A DNA stretch of 64,000 bases from Apodemus sylvaticus. Taxonomy: Eukaryota > Chordata > Mammalia > Rodentia > Muridae. Of the stretch, positions 1 to 11,960 are shown in pieces (the stretch's first letter is position 1; each line of letters begins with the position of its first letter). The translations under genes and the position numbers were made by a program. The notes under the pieces are model-generated. The model did not search any database, had not been told where the DNA came from, and was given only the letters and a program-made list of their open reading frames with translations. The stretch is taken from positions 27,022,586 through 27,086,585 of the forward strand of contig NC_067481.1 in NCBI RefSeq assembly GCF_947179515.1, written 5' to 3'.

Positions 1-531
1 CCCTGGCCTCTGGTATATATTGCTGGTTCCTCTGTAAAAGCTTTGGCATTCTCCTTACAGAATGACATGTGTCTGTGTCTTCTGTCAATCCCCCAGGCCT
101 ACACCCGATACTTGGTGTTGGTATTCTGTCTAAGCTCCACCCCACACCTACCTGGCAATAGCCAGGTATGCCCCTCCTCATAGATCTGGCCCACTGTAAA
201 AGGGGCTACTTGCCCCTCCTCTCTCTCTTTGCTCTGTCTTTGCTGTCTCTGCTCTCCCACATACTCTCACCTCTCTGCCCCTTGGGCTCTCCTCTCCCCC
301 CTCCCTCCACGTGGTCATGGCTGCCCTCCACTCAACTTCTCTCTCTCTCTGCCTTTCTCTACCACTAACTCCCATCCCCTACTCTGAATAAACTCTGTTC
401 TATACCATGCCTGTGTGTGTGTGGTCCCTCGGGAAAGAGGTGCCCGAACAAGGGCCTGCCTGGGCACCCCCTTCCCCCACACTGCCGTGCCACACTCCCT
501 TAACCCCCAATCCTCTTTTTAAGCCCCCTCA
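1..531 (+). mobile_element. 3' part of an endogenous retrovirus LTR
   Basis: The segment enters from outside the window. It has the layout of an LTR: a pyrimidine-rich U3-like stretch, AATAAA at 387-392, a GT-rich U5-like stretch, and a terminal CA at 530-531. Two T residues and a primer-binding-like sequence follow at once. No gag, pol or env reading frame is visible downstream; within 180 bp the DNA becomes SINE sequence, so only the LTR and leader survive. The family is not assigned. The tRNA-His-type primer site suggests a class I (gamma-like) element. Confidence 0.5.
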
Positions 532-533
532 TT

Positions 534-552
534 TGGTGCCGTGACTTCGGAT
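534..552 (+). other. Retroviral primer binding site, tRNA-His type
   Basis: It starts with TGGTGCCGTGACT and lies two bases after the CA that ends the LTR. It matches the complement of the tRNA-His 3' end except for one extra T near position 13. The same primer is used by HERV-H-type elements (known family fact). Position and motif support each other. Confidence 0.5.
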
Positions 553-708
553 GAGAAACACCGTGGGTTTTTGCTTAAGCCTCTCACTTGGGATCATGGC
601 AGCTCAGGTGCTGTCTGAGTTCAATTCCAGGGGACCCTTCATCTTCTTACCTCCATGGGCTCTAGCCATGTCTGTGGTGCACATGCAGACATGCAAGCAA
701 AGCATTCA

Positions 709-880
709 GTCAGGCGATGGTGGCACACACCTATAATCCCAGCACTCTGGGAGGCAGAGGCAGGCAGATTTATGAGTTCTAGGCCAGCCTGGTCTACAGA
801 GTGAGTTCCAGGACAGCCAGGGCTATACAGAGAAACCCTGTCTCAAAAAAGCCAAATCCAAAAAAACAAAACAAAAAACC
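709..880 (+). mobile_element. B1 SINE
   Basis: Near full-length B1. It has the A/B-box head, the GCACTCTGGGAGGCAGAGG block, the CCAGCCTGGTCTACAGAGTG block, and an A-rich tail. Confidence 0.9.
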
Positions 881-1120
881 AACAACAACTTGGTGGTCAG
901 GGCCTTTAGCTGCTGAGCCGTCTCCCTAGCCCAGTTTTTAATTGTGGGGTGGGGTGTGGTGTGGGGCAGAGAGTGTGCTGGTGCCCTTGCCATCCAGAAG
1001 AGGGTATGGGATCCCCTAGAACTCCCGTTATAACCTGTTGTGAGCAACCCTACATAGATGCTGGGAACCAAACTCTGGTCCTCTAGTGTTCTAAACCCTC
1101 GTGTCATCTCTTCAGCCCTG
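881..1120 (-). mobile_element. B2/B3 SINE remnants
   Basis: Two minus-oriented tRNA-derived SINE pieces. Each ends, reading the + strand, in a degenerate GAGCC/CATCTCTTCAGCCC head. The second (934-1120) has the B3-type AGATGCTGGGAACCAAACTC block. Confidence 0.7.
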
Positions 1121-1134
1121 AAAGTTTTCTGCAT

Positions 1135-1440
1135 AGAATCATACCCGTAATCCCAGCCCTGGGAACACAGAGGCAGCAGGATCACTCTGACTTCAACAGC
1201 CTAATCTGCATAGCAAGTTCCTAGCCAGCCAGGGTTACATAGCAACATCTCATCTCTGAAAGGAAAAAAAAAAAGAATAAATGAAAATATTCTTAAACTG
1301 GGCATGATGGTGCATGCCTGTAATTCCAGAACTTGGAGGTTAGAGGCAGGAGGATTAAAAGTTCAACCAGAACCTGAATAGAATTGAAAGCCACCCTAGG
1401 CGATGTGAGACCCTGGTCCAAAAAAGAAAAAGAAAAGAGA
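1135..1440 (+). mobile_element. Two old B1-related SINEs
   Basis: Degenerate monomers at about 1135-1276 and 1297-1440. Each keeps a GTAATCCCAG or TAATTCCAG head and ends in an A-rich tail. Divergence suggests older B1F/PB1-type copies. Confidence 0.65.
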
Positions 1441-1465
1441 AAACCCTCATGATTGTTTATTCTTG

Positions 1466-2105
1466 CTTATTTTTTAAGAATTCATTAAATATGCATGCTT
1501 GTGCATCTACATGTGGACATGTGTGCCTGAGTGTGGGTGCCTTAGAGATGGAGATGGTGTTACAGATTGCTGTGAGCTACCTGACATGGTTGCTGGGAAC
1601 CACACTTCTGTCCTCTGGAACAGCAGCAAGTGTTTTTTTTTTTTTTTTTTTTTTTTTTGAAGTTCATGAAAAATTTATTGCAAACTGCTATTATTGTCAA
1701 TAGATGGCAACTAAGATCACCCAGCCCCCTTTTCACCCCACCCCCAATGAGAGGCCAGTAAGTTTCTAAGTATTAGAACTAGTTGCTTTTGTGGGGAGGG
1801 GAATTAAATACAGAAACGAACATATTTTCCCCCTATCCCAGAAAAATGAGATGTTTACAATGCAGTTTGCTTTTCTGTGGGTGGCTCTATCTGATGAGTA
1901 ACCACTAATTTATGGAGACAATCTAAACTGAAAAACAAAGGGTAAGTGTAGGACAGATACTAGATAAACAGTATCAAGTGGAGCAACTTCGTTGCAGATC
2001 CATTTATAATTACTCTTACAGTATTTTTAAATCAATGCAATGTACCAAAATCAACTGCAAACTCTGGGGCAGGAATTGCTGAGCCACCTTTCTGGTTCCA
2101 GCTCC
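1466..2105 (-). mobile_element. B3 SINE interrupted by a retrocopy
   Basis: The body of a minus B3 runs from 1466 to 1633, ending in CTCTGGAACAGCAGCAAGTG. The missing head resumes at about 2074 with GCTGAGCCACCTTTCTGG. The 440 bp between them is unrelated, so a later insertion split the element. Confidence 0.6.
1634..2073 (-). pseudogene. Polyadenylated retrocopy fragment (3' UTR) of an unidentified mRNA
   Basis: A T run at 1634-1658 is a poly(A) tail on the minus strand. A minus AATAAA (TTTATT, 1674-1679) lies about 16 bases upstream of it, as at a real mRNA end. The remaining roughly 400 bp is AT-rich and matches no SINE. It has no long open frame and looks like 3' UTR only. It sits inside a B3 element, which marks it as an L1-mediated insertion. 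I could not name the parent gene, and clear target duplications were not seen. Confidence 0.55.
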
Positions 2106-2107
2106 TG

Positions 2108-2494
2108 CTTATTTTTATTTATTTATTTGTTTGTTATATGTAAGTATACTGTACCTGTTTTCAGACACACCAGAAGAGGGCATCAGATCTCATTAAGATG
2201 CTTGTGAGCCACCATATGGTTGCTGGGATTTGAATTTGGGACCTTTGAAAGAGCAGTCGGAAGCCAGGCGGTGGTGGTGCATGCCTTTAATCCCAGCACT
2301 TGGGAGTCAGAGGCAGGTGGATTTCTGAGTTCAAGACCAGCCTGGTCTACAGAGTGAGTTCCAGGACAGCCACGGCTATATAGAGAACCCTGTCTCGAAA
2401 ATACAAAAAAAAGAAAAAAGAAAGAAAGAAAAAAAGAAAAGAAAAGAAAGAAAGAGCAGTCGGTGCTCTTAACCACTGAGCCATCTCTCCAGGC
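2108..2494 (-). mobile_element. B2 SINE split by a B1
   Basis: A minus B2 reads from its AT-rich tail at 2108 to the GAGCCATCTCTCCAGGCCC head near 2494. It is interrupted at 2261-2449. Confidence 0.9.
2261..2449 (+). mobile_element. B1 SINE nested in B2
   Basis: Full-length B1 with a long A/GAAA tail. It is flanked by a perfect 14-bp target duplication, GAAAGAGCAGTCGG, at 2247-2260 and 2450-2463. The duplication is B2 sequence, so the order of events is certain. Confidence 0.95.
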
Positions 2495-2544
2495 CCCTCT
2501 CCCTGCTTATTTTTAGAAATGAACTATAATACCTGTCTTATTTA

Positions 2545-2905
2545 GGGCCAGTAAGATGGGTCAGAGCAGTTTTACCTTGCAATCTGAGTTCGATCCCTGG
2601 AACGTACAGTGGAAGGGGTGAACTGCAAGTTGGCCTCTGATTGCCACACTGGCACTGTAGCACACACAAGCCCAAACTTTCAAATTTGGTAACAAACTAA
2701 ACGAAAATAAATTAGGGCTGAAGAGATGGCTCATCAGTTAAAAGCACGTGTGTTCTTCCAGAGGACTTGACTTTGAGACTCCGCGCCCACGAGGTGACTC
2801 ACAAATATCCCTAACTCCATGTCTTGGAATCCGGTTTTGGCATCCAAGAGCATCAGGCACATATGTGGTACACATTCAGGCAAAACGCCTATACACCTTT
2901 AAAGA
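2545..2905 (+). mobile_element. Two B3-type SINEs in tandem
   Basis: Two plus-strand tRNA-derived SINEs at about 2545-2712 and 2715-2905. Each starts with a GGCCAGTAAGATGG or GGGCTGAAGAGATGGCTC head. Both are diverged. Confidence 0.7.
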
Positions 2906-2954
2906 TATATATATTTAAGCATTTACTATCAGTGTGACAGTTATTTTTCCCATT

Positions 2955-3058
2955 GACATGGTGGCAAACGCCTTTAATCTCAGCAACTGAGAGACTGGGA
3001 GATCTCTACGAGTTCGAGGACAGCCAGGACTGCAAAGAGGGACCCTGTCTCAAAAAAA

Positions 3059-3076
<18 letters not shown>
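2955..3076 (+). mobile_element. B1 SINE with internal deletion
   Basis: It has a B1 head and the GAGTTCGAGGACAGCCAGGAC block, with the central part lost. The tail is a pure A run at 3051-3076. Confidence 0.75.
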
Positions 3077-3089
<13 letters not shown>

Positions 3090-3362
3090 CATTCTTTTTT
3101 ATCGGAACCTTTGCATGACATTTTTTAGTGCAGGCTCCTAGAAGTGCTATACTGGCTCAAAGAGGGCGGAGCATTTAAAGGTTCTCGGTTACTCAAGATT
3201 TACTGGGTCAAAGACGGTGGCTCATTCATAGCATTTCAAATAAAAAATATTGCCAAACTGCTTTCCAGGAAGGATTTCTAATTCATAATAGCTCAATGGT
3301 TACTGCAGTTCTATTTTTCTGTTCCTACCCTTCCTGCTTGTATGCATATACATGTGGTTGTG

Positions 3363-3670
3363 TTGTTTTGTCGTTGTTTTAAGCAAGGTTTTGCTACTTA
3401 ATCCAGGCTGGCCTGGACCTTGTGCACGGTCATCCTGCTTCAGCCTTCTGTTTGGAATTACAAGCATACACTTGACTTTGCACATTTCCTTCTACCAATT
3501 ATTGTTTTCGTTTTAGAGTTTCCCTCACTCCCAACACAATAGTCTGGCCCTAGCCTATTATTTATTTATTTATTTATTTACCTAAACTCATGAAGCTTAG
3601 TCTCCTGACCTTCCTGTCTCCCTAGCACCAGCCAAGTGCTAAGATGTCGGGTATGAAATAGCAAGCCTGG
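3363..3670 (-). mobile_element. Old B1-related fragments with a TTTA repeat
   Basis: A minus B1-like piece lies at about 3363-3480. A second, weaker one follows a (TTTA)n run near 3559-3580. Confidence 0.5.
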
Positions 3671-3839
3671 CTTGAATTGTGTTTTGTTGTTGTTCTTTCA
3701 CCATTCAATTTGTGAGTCCATGTTGACTGACTACTGACAGTCCCACAAGAGCACGCTCATTACTTAGAAATTTTTCAACCATCCTTAATTCTTGGACGAA
3801 AACGGGGTTTTCTACAAATCACCATGGTGGAAGGTAGTG

Positions 3840-4353
3840 TAAAGGCGTCGGCTCTCCCCGCCAGGAAGCAACGTCTCGCGGGATGTCGGTGGTCCTTGGG
3901 TCCTCGGACTGGACTACAAGGCCCAACATGCAATGCGCTCCAAGGTCCAAGCGGCCGAATGAAGGCTCGGAGCCCGTATCACGTGTCCACCTGCGTCAAG
4001 CGGCCGGTTGTCACTCCCACGCTTTTTTCTTCCGCTTGCACCTTGGTCGCCATTTTGTGTTGAAGGTTGTAGAACCTCTGAGTCTCATCGACTCTATGGT
4101 CAAGCACTTCGGGATTCAACCAATCGTAACCCCGATCTCGGAAAAAGAACCCGCCTTTATCCGCAAGGAGGCGGGAATTGCCACGAAGCTCCTGTGGAGA
4201 GAGAGGAAGAAGCTGAAAAAAACCAATAAGAAAGATGGAGTTGATGACGCCAGCCAATTGGAACGTGGGGAGATAACGGCCAATGGGAGTGAAGGGACCC
4301 CGAACACGTGGGTGGGGAAGCTGAGCGCTGAGACCAAGGGCTAAAGCTGGGAG
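3840..4353 (+). promoter_or_regulatory. Atp5mc1: CpG-rich promoter of Atp5mc1
   Basis: A CpG-rich block upstream of the first Atp5mc1 splice donor (4354). Visible motifs: TCTCGCGGGA (3874-3883), a ZNF143/THAP11-like ACTACAAGGCCCAACATGC (from 3913), CACGTG at 3980-3985 and 4305-4310, a YY1-like CGCCATTTTG (4048-4057), and CCAAT boxes at 4120, 4223, 4254 and 4280. No TATA box is seen. The dense CCAAT array just before the presumed start is typical of NF-Y-driven housekeeping promoters. Occupancy is not shown by the sequence. Confidence 0.8.
4310..4353 (+). other. Atp5mc1: Noncoding first exon of Atp5mc1 (5' boundary estimated)
   Basis: The exon ends at 4353 in front of a strong donor, GTGAGTCAG. 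It would join the coding exon starting at 4942, eight bases before the ATG. The transcription start is not fixed by sequence; placing it just downstream of the CCAAT cluster is inference. Confidence 0.55.
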
Positions 4354-4949
4354 GTGAGTCAGTCACCTTGAGCAGGGAGTGTGCTGTGGGCCGAGCAGGG
4401 GCTGCAGGGGAGTGGGAGTGCAGGTGACTTGGGGCCGGGAGACAGGGGTCCGCAAGGCCGTGGGCTGTGCCACGAGGAGCACCATTTGCCTCCAGGGATA
4501 GAGGAGGAGGACTAGAGTCTCTAAGCTTATCAATTAATGTTAATTACCAACGGTAATGAGCGATAAACGGCCGCTGGGGAAGAGTAGGGGACACAGCTTT
4601 GTAACTTGGGCAGGATCCTGCACGACGTCTGCCAGTTTCTGCCTCCAGTCTTCCCGGGAGACCATTCCTTTTCGCAACATTTCCCTCTTGGGGCCTGAGC
4701 CACCTCCTTTTACTTCCGATCTTGGTTGCTGTCCTTCTGCAGACCCGCTGCGCGGAAAGTGGTTGACCCCGGAATCTGCTCTGTCCTTCTGACCTCTAAT
4801 GCCCTCCTTAGCTGGGGTATAGGAAGAGGGTTGGGGAGAACGATTGGAGGTGGATGGGAACGACAGGAGGTTGCCAGGATAAGCAGACACCCGGGCCTTC
4901 ATAGGAATTACGTTTTTTTTTTTTTCACCCCCTTCTTGCAGATTGAAAA

Positions 4950-6866
<1,917 letters not shown>

Positions 6867-6945
6867 GGCTCCATGGGGTCACCCAGCCGTCCCTGCTGCT
6901 TTGACTCCATGCCAGTCCTGGTGCTGGAGTGTGCTGAGCTTTACC

Positions 6946-6951
6946 ATTAAA
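6946..6951 (+). terminator. Atp5mc1: Poly(A) signal of Atp5mc1 (ATTAAA)
   Basis: ATTAAA lies 80 bases after the stop, giving a very short 3' UTR that probably ends near 6970. No AATAAA lies between the stop and this site. Confidence 0.8.
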
Positions 6952-7179
6952 CAACGTTTCTCTAAACCATATGCCTGTGCCTGTCTTTTACCCTGGGGCA
7001 GGGGGTGCCTTTGGAATGATGAGAAGTGACACTTGGGTCAGCCTTGGTGATAAGGCAGAGTGTGGAAGGTCCCACTGTCTCCCAGGAGGATGTCAGATAG
7101 CCTGGGCAATGATGTTGGTGCCTTTCAAGTTTAGCATATTGACAGGTGCCATTTCATTTTGCTTATTTGAGGGGATGGG

Positions 7180-7752
7180 GAATGTATTGCTTTATTTTGT
7201 TGAGTCCTTATGGCCTTGGCTGTGTGGCTCTGGCTAGCCTGGAATATAGACCAGGTTAGCTGTGAATTTATAGAGATCTACCTGCCTCTACTGGGGCTAA
7301 AGTCATGCGCCCCCTACTGTTCGGAGCAGGTAACATCGCTGAGGAGTTTAACTGACAAGTTCTGTGCTGAACAGCAGTCCATTTAAGCCTAACCATCACA
7401 CCTCACGAGAGACCTGTGTTGAGGAAAGCAAAATAATTTGTGCAAAACTCTGAGCAGGGAAGGGGAGCTAGCCTAAATTTAAAGGTGCTACTCATCCGTT
7501 GTTCCCCTCGCCCTCAGTCCTTTTTTATTTTTGCCACACAATTTAAAGTGCTGTGGAGAAGCAGATTAAAGGGAGAGGTGTCGGGCAGTCAAGATGACTA
7601 TGTGGGGTAAAGGTTCTTTGTTTTATTCCTCTTCGTAGTTCCGTATGTTCAAGACTCAATCTGTAGACCAGGCTAGACTTCAGCTCATAGAAATCCTCCT
7701 GCCTCTGCCTCCCGAGTGCTGGGATTAAAAGGTGTACCGCCACCCCCATCTG
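7180..7752 (-). mobile_element. Two B1-related SINEs
   Basis: An old copy lies at about 7180-7320 and a clearer B1 at 7640-7752, with CTGCCTCTGCCTCCCGAGTGC on the + strand. Confidence 0.65.
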
Positions 7753-8252
7753 AGTAGAGCTTTTTGTCACAGTAGCCTGTGGACCACGGGAGCTGCAGGT
7801 GGAGGTCCCCTCGTCGCCTGCTTCCAGCTCACTTGGGAGTCTCCTTTTCATCTTCAGCCTCATGGGCTTCTGAAATGACTAAACAGAAGACACAGAGGTT
7901 CCCCTACAACAATCTAAACTTTTCTTGAGCCTGCAAGTACTTTGGGAGGGTGTGGACTAATGAATTCCTTGGCTTTCTGAAGCCTCTTTTCTGTGGCTTG
8001 TGCCTAGACCTTCCTTGGTCCTCATTTGGCAAAAATGGCACAGATAGCCCAGGTAAGAGAATAACTAGTCTACTGCCACGCCCCCTCCACACACATAAAA
8101 ACCATACGTGCATACATATTTGTGTATACAAAATGGCAGGAGAGATTTTATGTCCATACAGGCACTCGGGCCAGAGACTATCAGATTTCCTGGAATTGGA
8201 GTTACAGGCAGATGTGTTGCTTCTATAAAAACGCTTTGAGCTCTCTCTCTCT

Positions 8253-8407
8253 CTTTTTTTTTTTTGGTTTTTCGATACAGAGTTTCTCTGTGTGGTCCTG
8301 GCTGTCCTGGAACTCAATCTGTAGATCAGGCTGGGTCGAACTCAGAAATCTGCCTGCCTCTGCCTCTCAAACGCTGGGCTTACAGGCGTGCGCCACCACA
8401 CCTGGCC
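8253..8407 (-). mobile_element. B1 SINE
   Basis: Full-length minus B1 with a T-run tail at 8253-8264. The head, GCGCCACCACACCTGGC, ends near 8407. Confidence 0.9.
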
Positions 8408-8631
8408 TGAGCTCTTTTGTTCTTTTATTTTTTTTAAAAAAACATATTTATTATATATAAGTACACTGTAACTGTCTTCAGACACTCCAGAAAAGGGCAT
8501 CAAATGCTGGGCTTATAGGCGTGCCGTGCGCCACCACACCCGGCCTGAGCTCTTTTGTTTTTTAATTTTTTTAAAACATTTATTATATACACTGCAGCTG
8601 TCTTCAGACACTCCAGAAAAGGGCATCAAAT
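8373..8631. repeat. Tandem duplication across a B1/B2 junction
   Basis: Copy 1 is 8373-8505 and copy 2 is 8506-8631. Both run from GCTGGGCTTA(C/T)AGGCGTG through TGAGCTCTTTTGTT to AAAAGGGCATCAAAT. They differ by small indels. Confidence 0.85.
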
Positions 8632-8738
8632 CTCTTTACGGATGGTTGTGAGCCACCATATGGTTGCTGGGATTTGAACTCAGGACCTTCAGAAGAGCAG
8701 TCAGTGCTCTTAACTGCTGAGCCATCTCTCCAGCCCTC
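8430..8738 (-). mobile_element. B2 SINE with a duplicated tail section
   Basis: Minus B2 ending in GAGCCATCTCTCCAGCCC. The part from its tail to GGGCATCAAAT occurs twice, together with the head of the adjoining B1 (copies 8373-8505 and 8506-8631). Confidence 0.85.
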
Positions 8739-8744
8739 TCTTTT

Positions 8745-8925
8745 AAAAACTATTTAAATTTCTATTTCATGTACAGTGGTGTTTTGCCTACATGTATGTC
8801 TCTGAGGGTATCAGATCCCCTGCAACTAGAATAACAGACTGTAACACTGAGCCGCCGTGGGGGGGGGGGGAGGGCAGGGGTAGGCCATCAGCTCTTAACC
8901 ATTAAGCCAGCTTTCCTGTCTGGAA
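8745..8925 (-). mobile_element. B3 SINE with a G run
   Basis: Diverged minus B3. A pure G run of about 13 bases sits near 8859-8872. Confidence 0.6.
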
Positions 8926-8955
8926 CAAGTCATTTTTTATAAGAAACCAAGAGGA

Positions 8956-9145
8956 GGGCTAGAGAGATAGCTCAGCAGTTAAGAGCACTGACTGCTCTTC
9001 CAGAGGTCCTGAGTTCAATTCCCAGCAACCACATGGTGGCTCACAACCAACTGTAATGGGATCTGATGCCCTTTTCAACCGTGTCTGAAGATAGCTACAG
9101 TGTACTCCTATACATAAAATAAATAAATGTTAAAAAAAAAAAAAG
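8956..9145 (+). mobile_element. B2 SINE
   Basis: Near-consensus B2 from GGCTAGAGAGATAGCTCAG to an AATAAATAAATG and A tail. Confidence 0.9.
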
Positions 9146-9437
9146 AAATCAAGAGGAGAGCTCAGCGGGGTGGGGCATCCTGCTAAGGTTGCATAGCTGG
9201 TTAGTAAAGCTATCATTCAAATTCTAGAAGCTCTTCTTATCACCGCGCTGACTCACTGAGAATAGGTTCAATGACTTGCCCAAGGCCGTGCAGCAAGCCA
9301 ACACTTCCAACCCAGGTCCATTAGACATTTACTCCTGCATTTCTCAGCTTTTGTTGTCTGTAGGGCCTGGTAGGATAACTTCAGCACCCCAGTTTCCAAA
9401 TAACCACTCTGAGGCTCACATTTATTAAGAAATGTTT

Positions 9438-9625
9438 AGGGATGGAGAGATGGCTCAGCAGGTAAGAGCACTGACTGTTCTTCCAAAGGTTCAAATCCCA
9501 GCAACCACATGGTGGCTCACAACCATCTCATAACAAGATCTGATGCCCTCTTCTGGAGTGTCTGAAGACAGCTACAGTGTACTTACATATAATAAGTAAA
9601 TAAATCGTTTTTAAAAAAAAAAGAA
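9438..9625 (+). mobile_element. B2 SINE
   Basis: Plus B2 with head GGAGAGATGGCTCAGCAGG and tail AAGTAAATAAATCG. A few bases are lost near the B box. Confidence 0.9.
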
Positions 9626-9667
9626 ATGCCTAGGCCATAAACTAGGCTGCTTCCTCCAACTAACTTC

Positions 9668-9846
9668 TTTTTTTTTTAAAGATTTATTTTATGTATATGT
9701 GAGTACACTGTAGCTGTCTTCAGACACACCAGAAGAGGGCATCGGACCCCATTACAGATGGGTGTGAGCCACCATGTGGTTGCTGGGATTTGAATTCAGG
9801 ACCTCTGAAAGAGCAGTCAGTGAGCGCTGAGCCATCTCTCCAGCTG
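9668..9846 (-). mobile_element. B2 SINE
   Basis: Minus B2 from AAAGATTTATTTTATG to GAGCCATCTCTCCAGC. It is short of a few bases near GTCAGTGAGCG. Confidence 0.9.
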
Positions 9847-10797
9847 CACCCCCCCTTAACCTATCCAATTTATTTGAACCTGAGTTCAGCTACATGGCTG
9901 GTTTCCTTTCCTCAGTTTCTTATGTCCAACTTCCTCAGGGTCCAGGTGGCCAATCTTCTCCCAAAATTCTTTTCTCTTTCCTGGAACTTCTACCTGTTAC
10001 TTCCTGCCTTTTGCTAATAGGCCATCAACTCTTTATTGACAGATGATGCTTCCACATAGTACATAAGAGATTATCCCTACAAGGCAGTTTCAGTAGTTGT
10101 CTTGAAGGGTGTTTCTGTTCAGTGAGCGGTAGGAGCATTCCTAACATAGCCACTAGATAACCAGTAGAAACAGATTTCCAAGTTGACAACCATTGACAGA
10201 TGCCCTCTTAGTTATCTTACCTAAAGTAAGTGCCTCAGAGTTGCTGACCAGTGGTAAATCCTGAGACAGCCTGGCAGTTTCAGGCCAAAGGAAGAGGACC
10301 TGGCAAAGTGTCACCAAGGGAAGCAATAGATTAACTGGTAATGCAGTTACACAAACGGAACACCATAACCCTTGAGGATATGACGCTGGCACCCTGGATG
10401 GGTCACTTGCTCTGGAGGTAATCGAGGAACACTCCCCAGGGAAAGTGTTGCTTTTGCCTTTCTGTGAAAGGCCAGGAACCTGAGAGGTTGGTAAGGATCT
10501 CCTTCCATTCCATCCCAGCCTTCAAAGAGCCTTGGAATTGGCTGAATCTAACAGATCAGCAGGGCTGGGAGTCTAACAAGTAGATTCTTGGAGGGAGAAT
10601 GCTTTCATGTCTGCTATAGGTTAGGAACATGACCACTAAGGCTCTTCAAGATCTATGATATATTAGCCCTGGTGTGTGGATGAGGCCATTTTGCTTAGTT
10701 CAAAATGTGAGTGCAAAGATGTTTGATCTTGGGGCATTTATGAGAATAAACTATACTCTGAGAAGTACATAGGAACCACAACCAGGAGCTGATGGTG

Positions 10798-10920
10798 AGG
10801 TTGGCAGTGTTGCTCAGTGGTAGTGCCTAGCGTGTTTGAAACCCTGGGTTCTCTTCCTAGCTAGGGGACAGGGAGATCAGAAGGGCATGGGCTTGAAAGC
10901 AAACAGAAATACAAATAGCC
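10798..10920 (+). mobile_element. ID/B4-type SINE
   Basis: It has the ID-like head GCAGTGTTGCTCAGTGGTAG and the CCCTGGGTTCTCTTCC box. It is a diverged tRNA-Ala-derived element. Confidence 0.55.
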
Positions 10921-11127
10921 CCACCCCATCCTAGCTAAGATGTTACTGTCTCCCGAGTAGTGACTTCTTCATCCCTACAATGGGGATGAGACTGATTTTT
11001 GGCGATTGTAAAGAAATGAAATACTACAGGGAGTATATGTAAATGAGAACTGTTGTGTGCCCAGTTTCACATGCTGCTGGGGACCAAGGTAAGAAGAGTT
11101 TCACTGAATCTGGAGTCCAAATACTTT

Positions 11128-11325
11128 TATTTTGTATTGTGTGTATGTGCATGTGTCTGTGTGCATGTGAGTGTAGATGCCTTAGGAGGTCAGAAGTGTT
11201 ATATCCTCTGGAGTTGGCATTTCAATCAGTTGTGAACTATCCAGTATGGGTGCTGGGAACCAAACACAAGTGCTCTGCTTGAGTACTTAAGGCCTTGTAA
11301 ATTCCCAGCCGTTATTCCGGCCCCT
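11128..11325 (-). mobile_element. B3 SINE
   Basis: Minus B3 with the GTGCTGGGAACCAAACAC block. It starts with a TG-rich tail section. Confidence 0.65.
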
Positions 11326-11458
11326 CATACGCAGCTTTTACTAGATATCCAAACTCAGATTCATGTGTGGGCAGAAAGCCGTTTATCCACTGGAAAATCT
11401 CCCAGCTCACTAAGTAAATATTTTTTACTACACTATTAAGCAGCTATTGTAAATGATG

Positions 11459-11960
11459 AAGCTTGTTTATGCCAGTAATCCCAGCACTTGGAATGTGCAG
11501 GCAAAGGTGTCAAGAAACTCGAGGCCTGGGCTGGAGAGATGGCTCAGAGGTCAAGAGCACTGACTGCTCTTCCAGAGGTCCTGAGTTAAAATCCCAGCAA
11601 CCACATGGTGGCTCACAGTCTTCCGTAATGGGATCCGGTGCTTCTTCTGGTATGTCTGGAAATAGCAACAGTGTGCCCATATACAATAAATAAATAAATC
11701 TAAGCCAGGCGATGGTGGTACAGGCCTTTAATCCCAGCACTTGGGAAGCAGAGGCAGGAGGATTTCTGAGTTTGAGGCCAGCCTGGTCTACAGAGTGAGT
11801 TCCAGGACAGCCAGGGCTACACAGAGAAACCCTGTCTCGAAAAAAACCAAATAAAATAAAATAAAATAAATAAAAAATAAATCTTTAAAAAGAAAAAGAA
11901 AAAAAATAAATTCAAGGCCAGCTTTTGCTATAAGTCCAAGCCAGCCAGGCTTCAAACACT
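11459..11960 (+). mobile_element. Nested SINE cluster: B1 fragment, B2, B1
   Basis: An old B1 head (11459-11527) is followed by a plus B2 (11529-11702). A full plus B1 (11703-11870) is inserted in the B2's A-rich tail; its head AGCCAGGCGATGGTGG directly follows AATAAATAAATCTA. More AATAAATC tail and then B1-like GGCCAGC sequence follow to about 11960. Confidence 0.8.

Noticed and set aside
2183..2476. 97-residue minus open frame and many similar ones (for example 29066-29491, 38773-39222)
   Set aside because: They translate B1 sequence; the repeating [17 protein letters not shown] and RPAWSTE-type peptides are B1 in other frames.
3883..4344. 153-residue plus open frame in the Atp5mc1 promoter
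   Set aside because: Lies in CpG-rich promoter DNA, has a polar atypical composition and no family resemblance; not joined to a coding exon.
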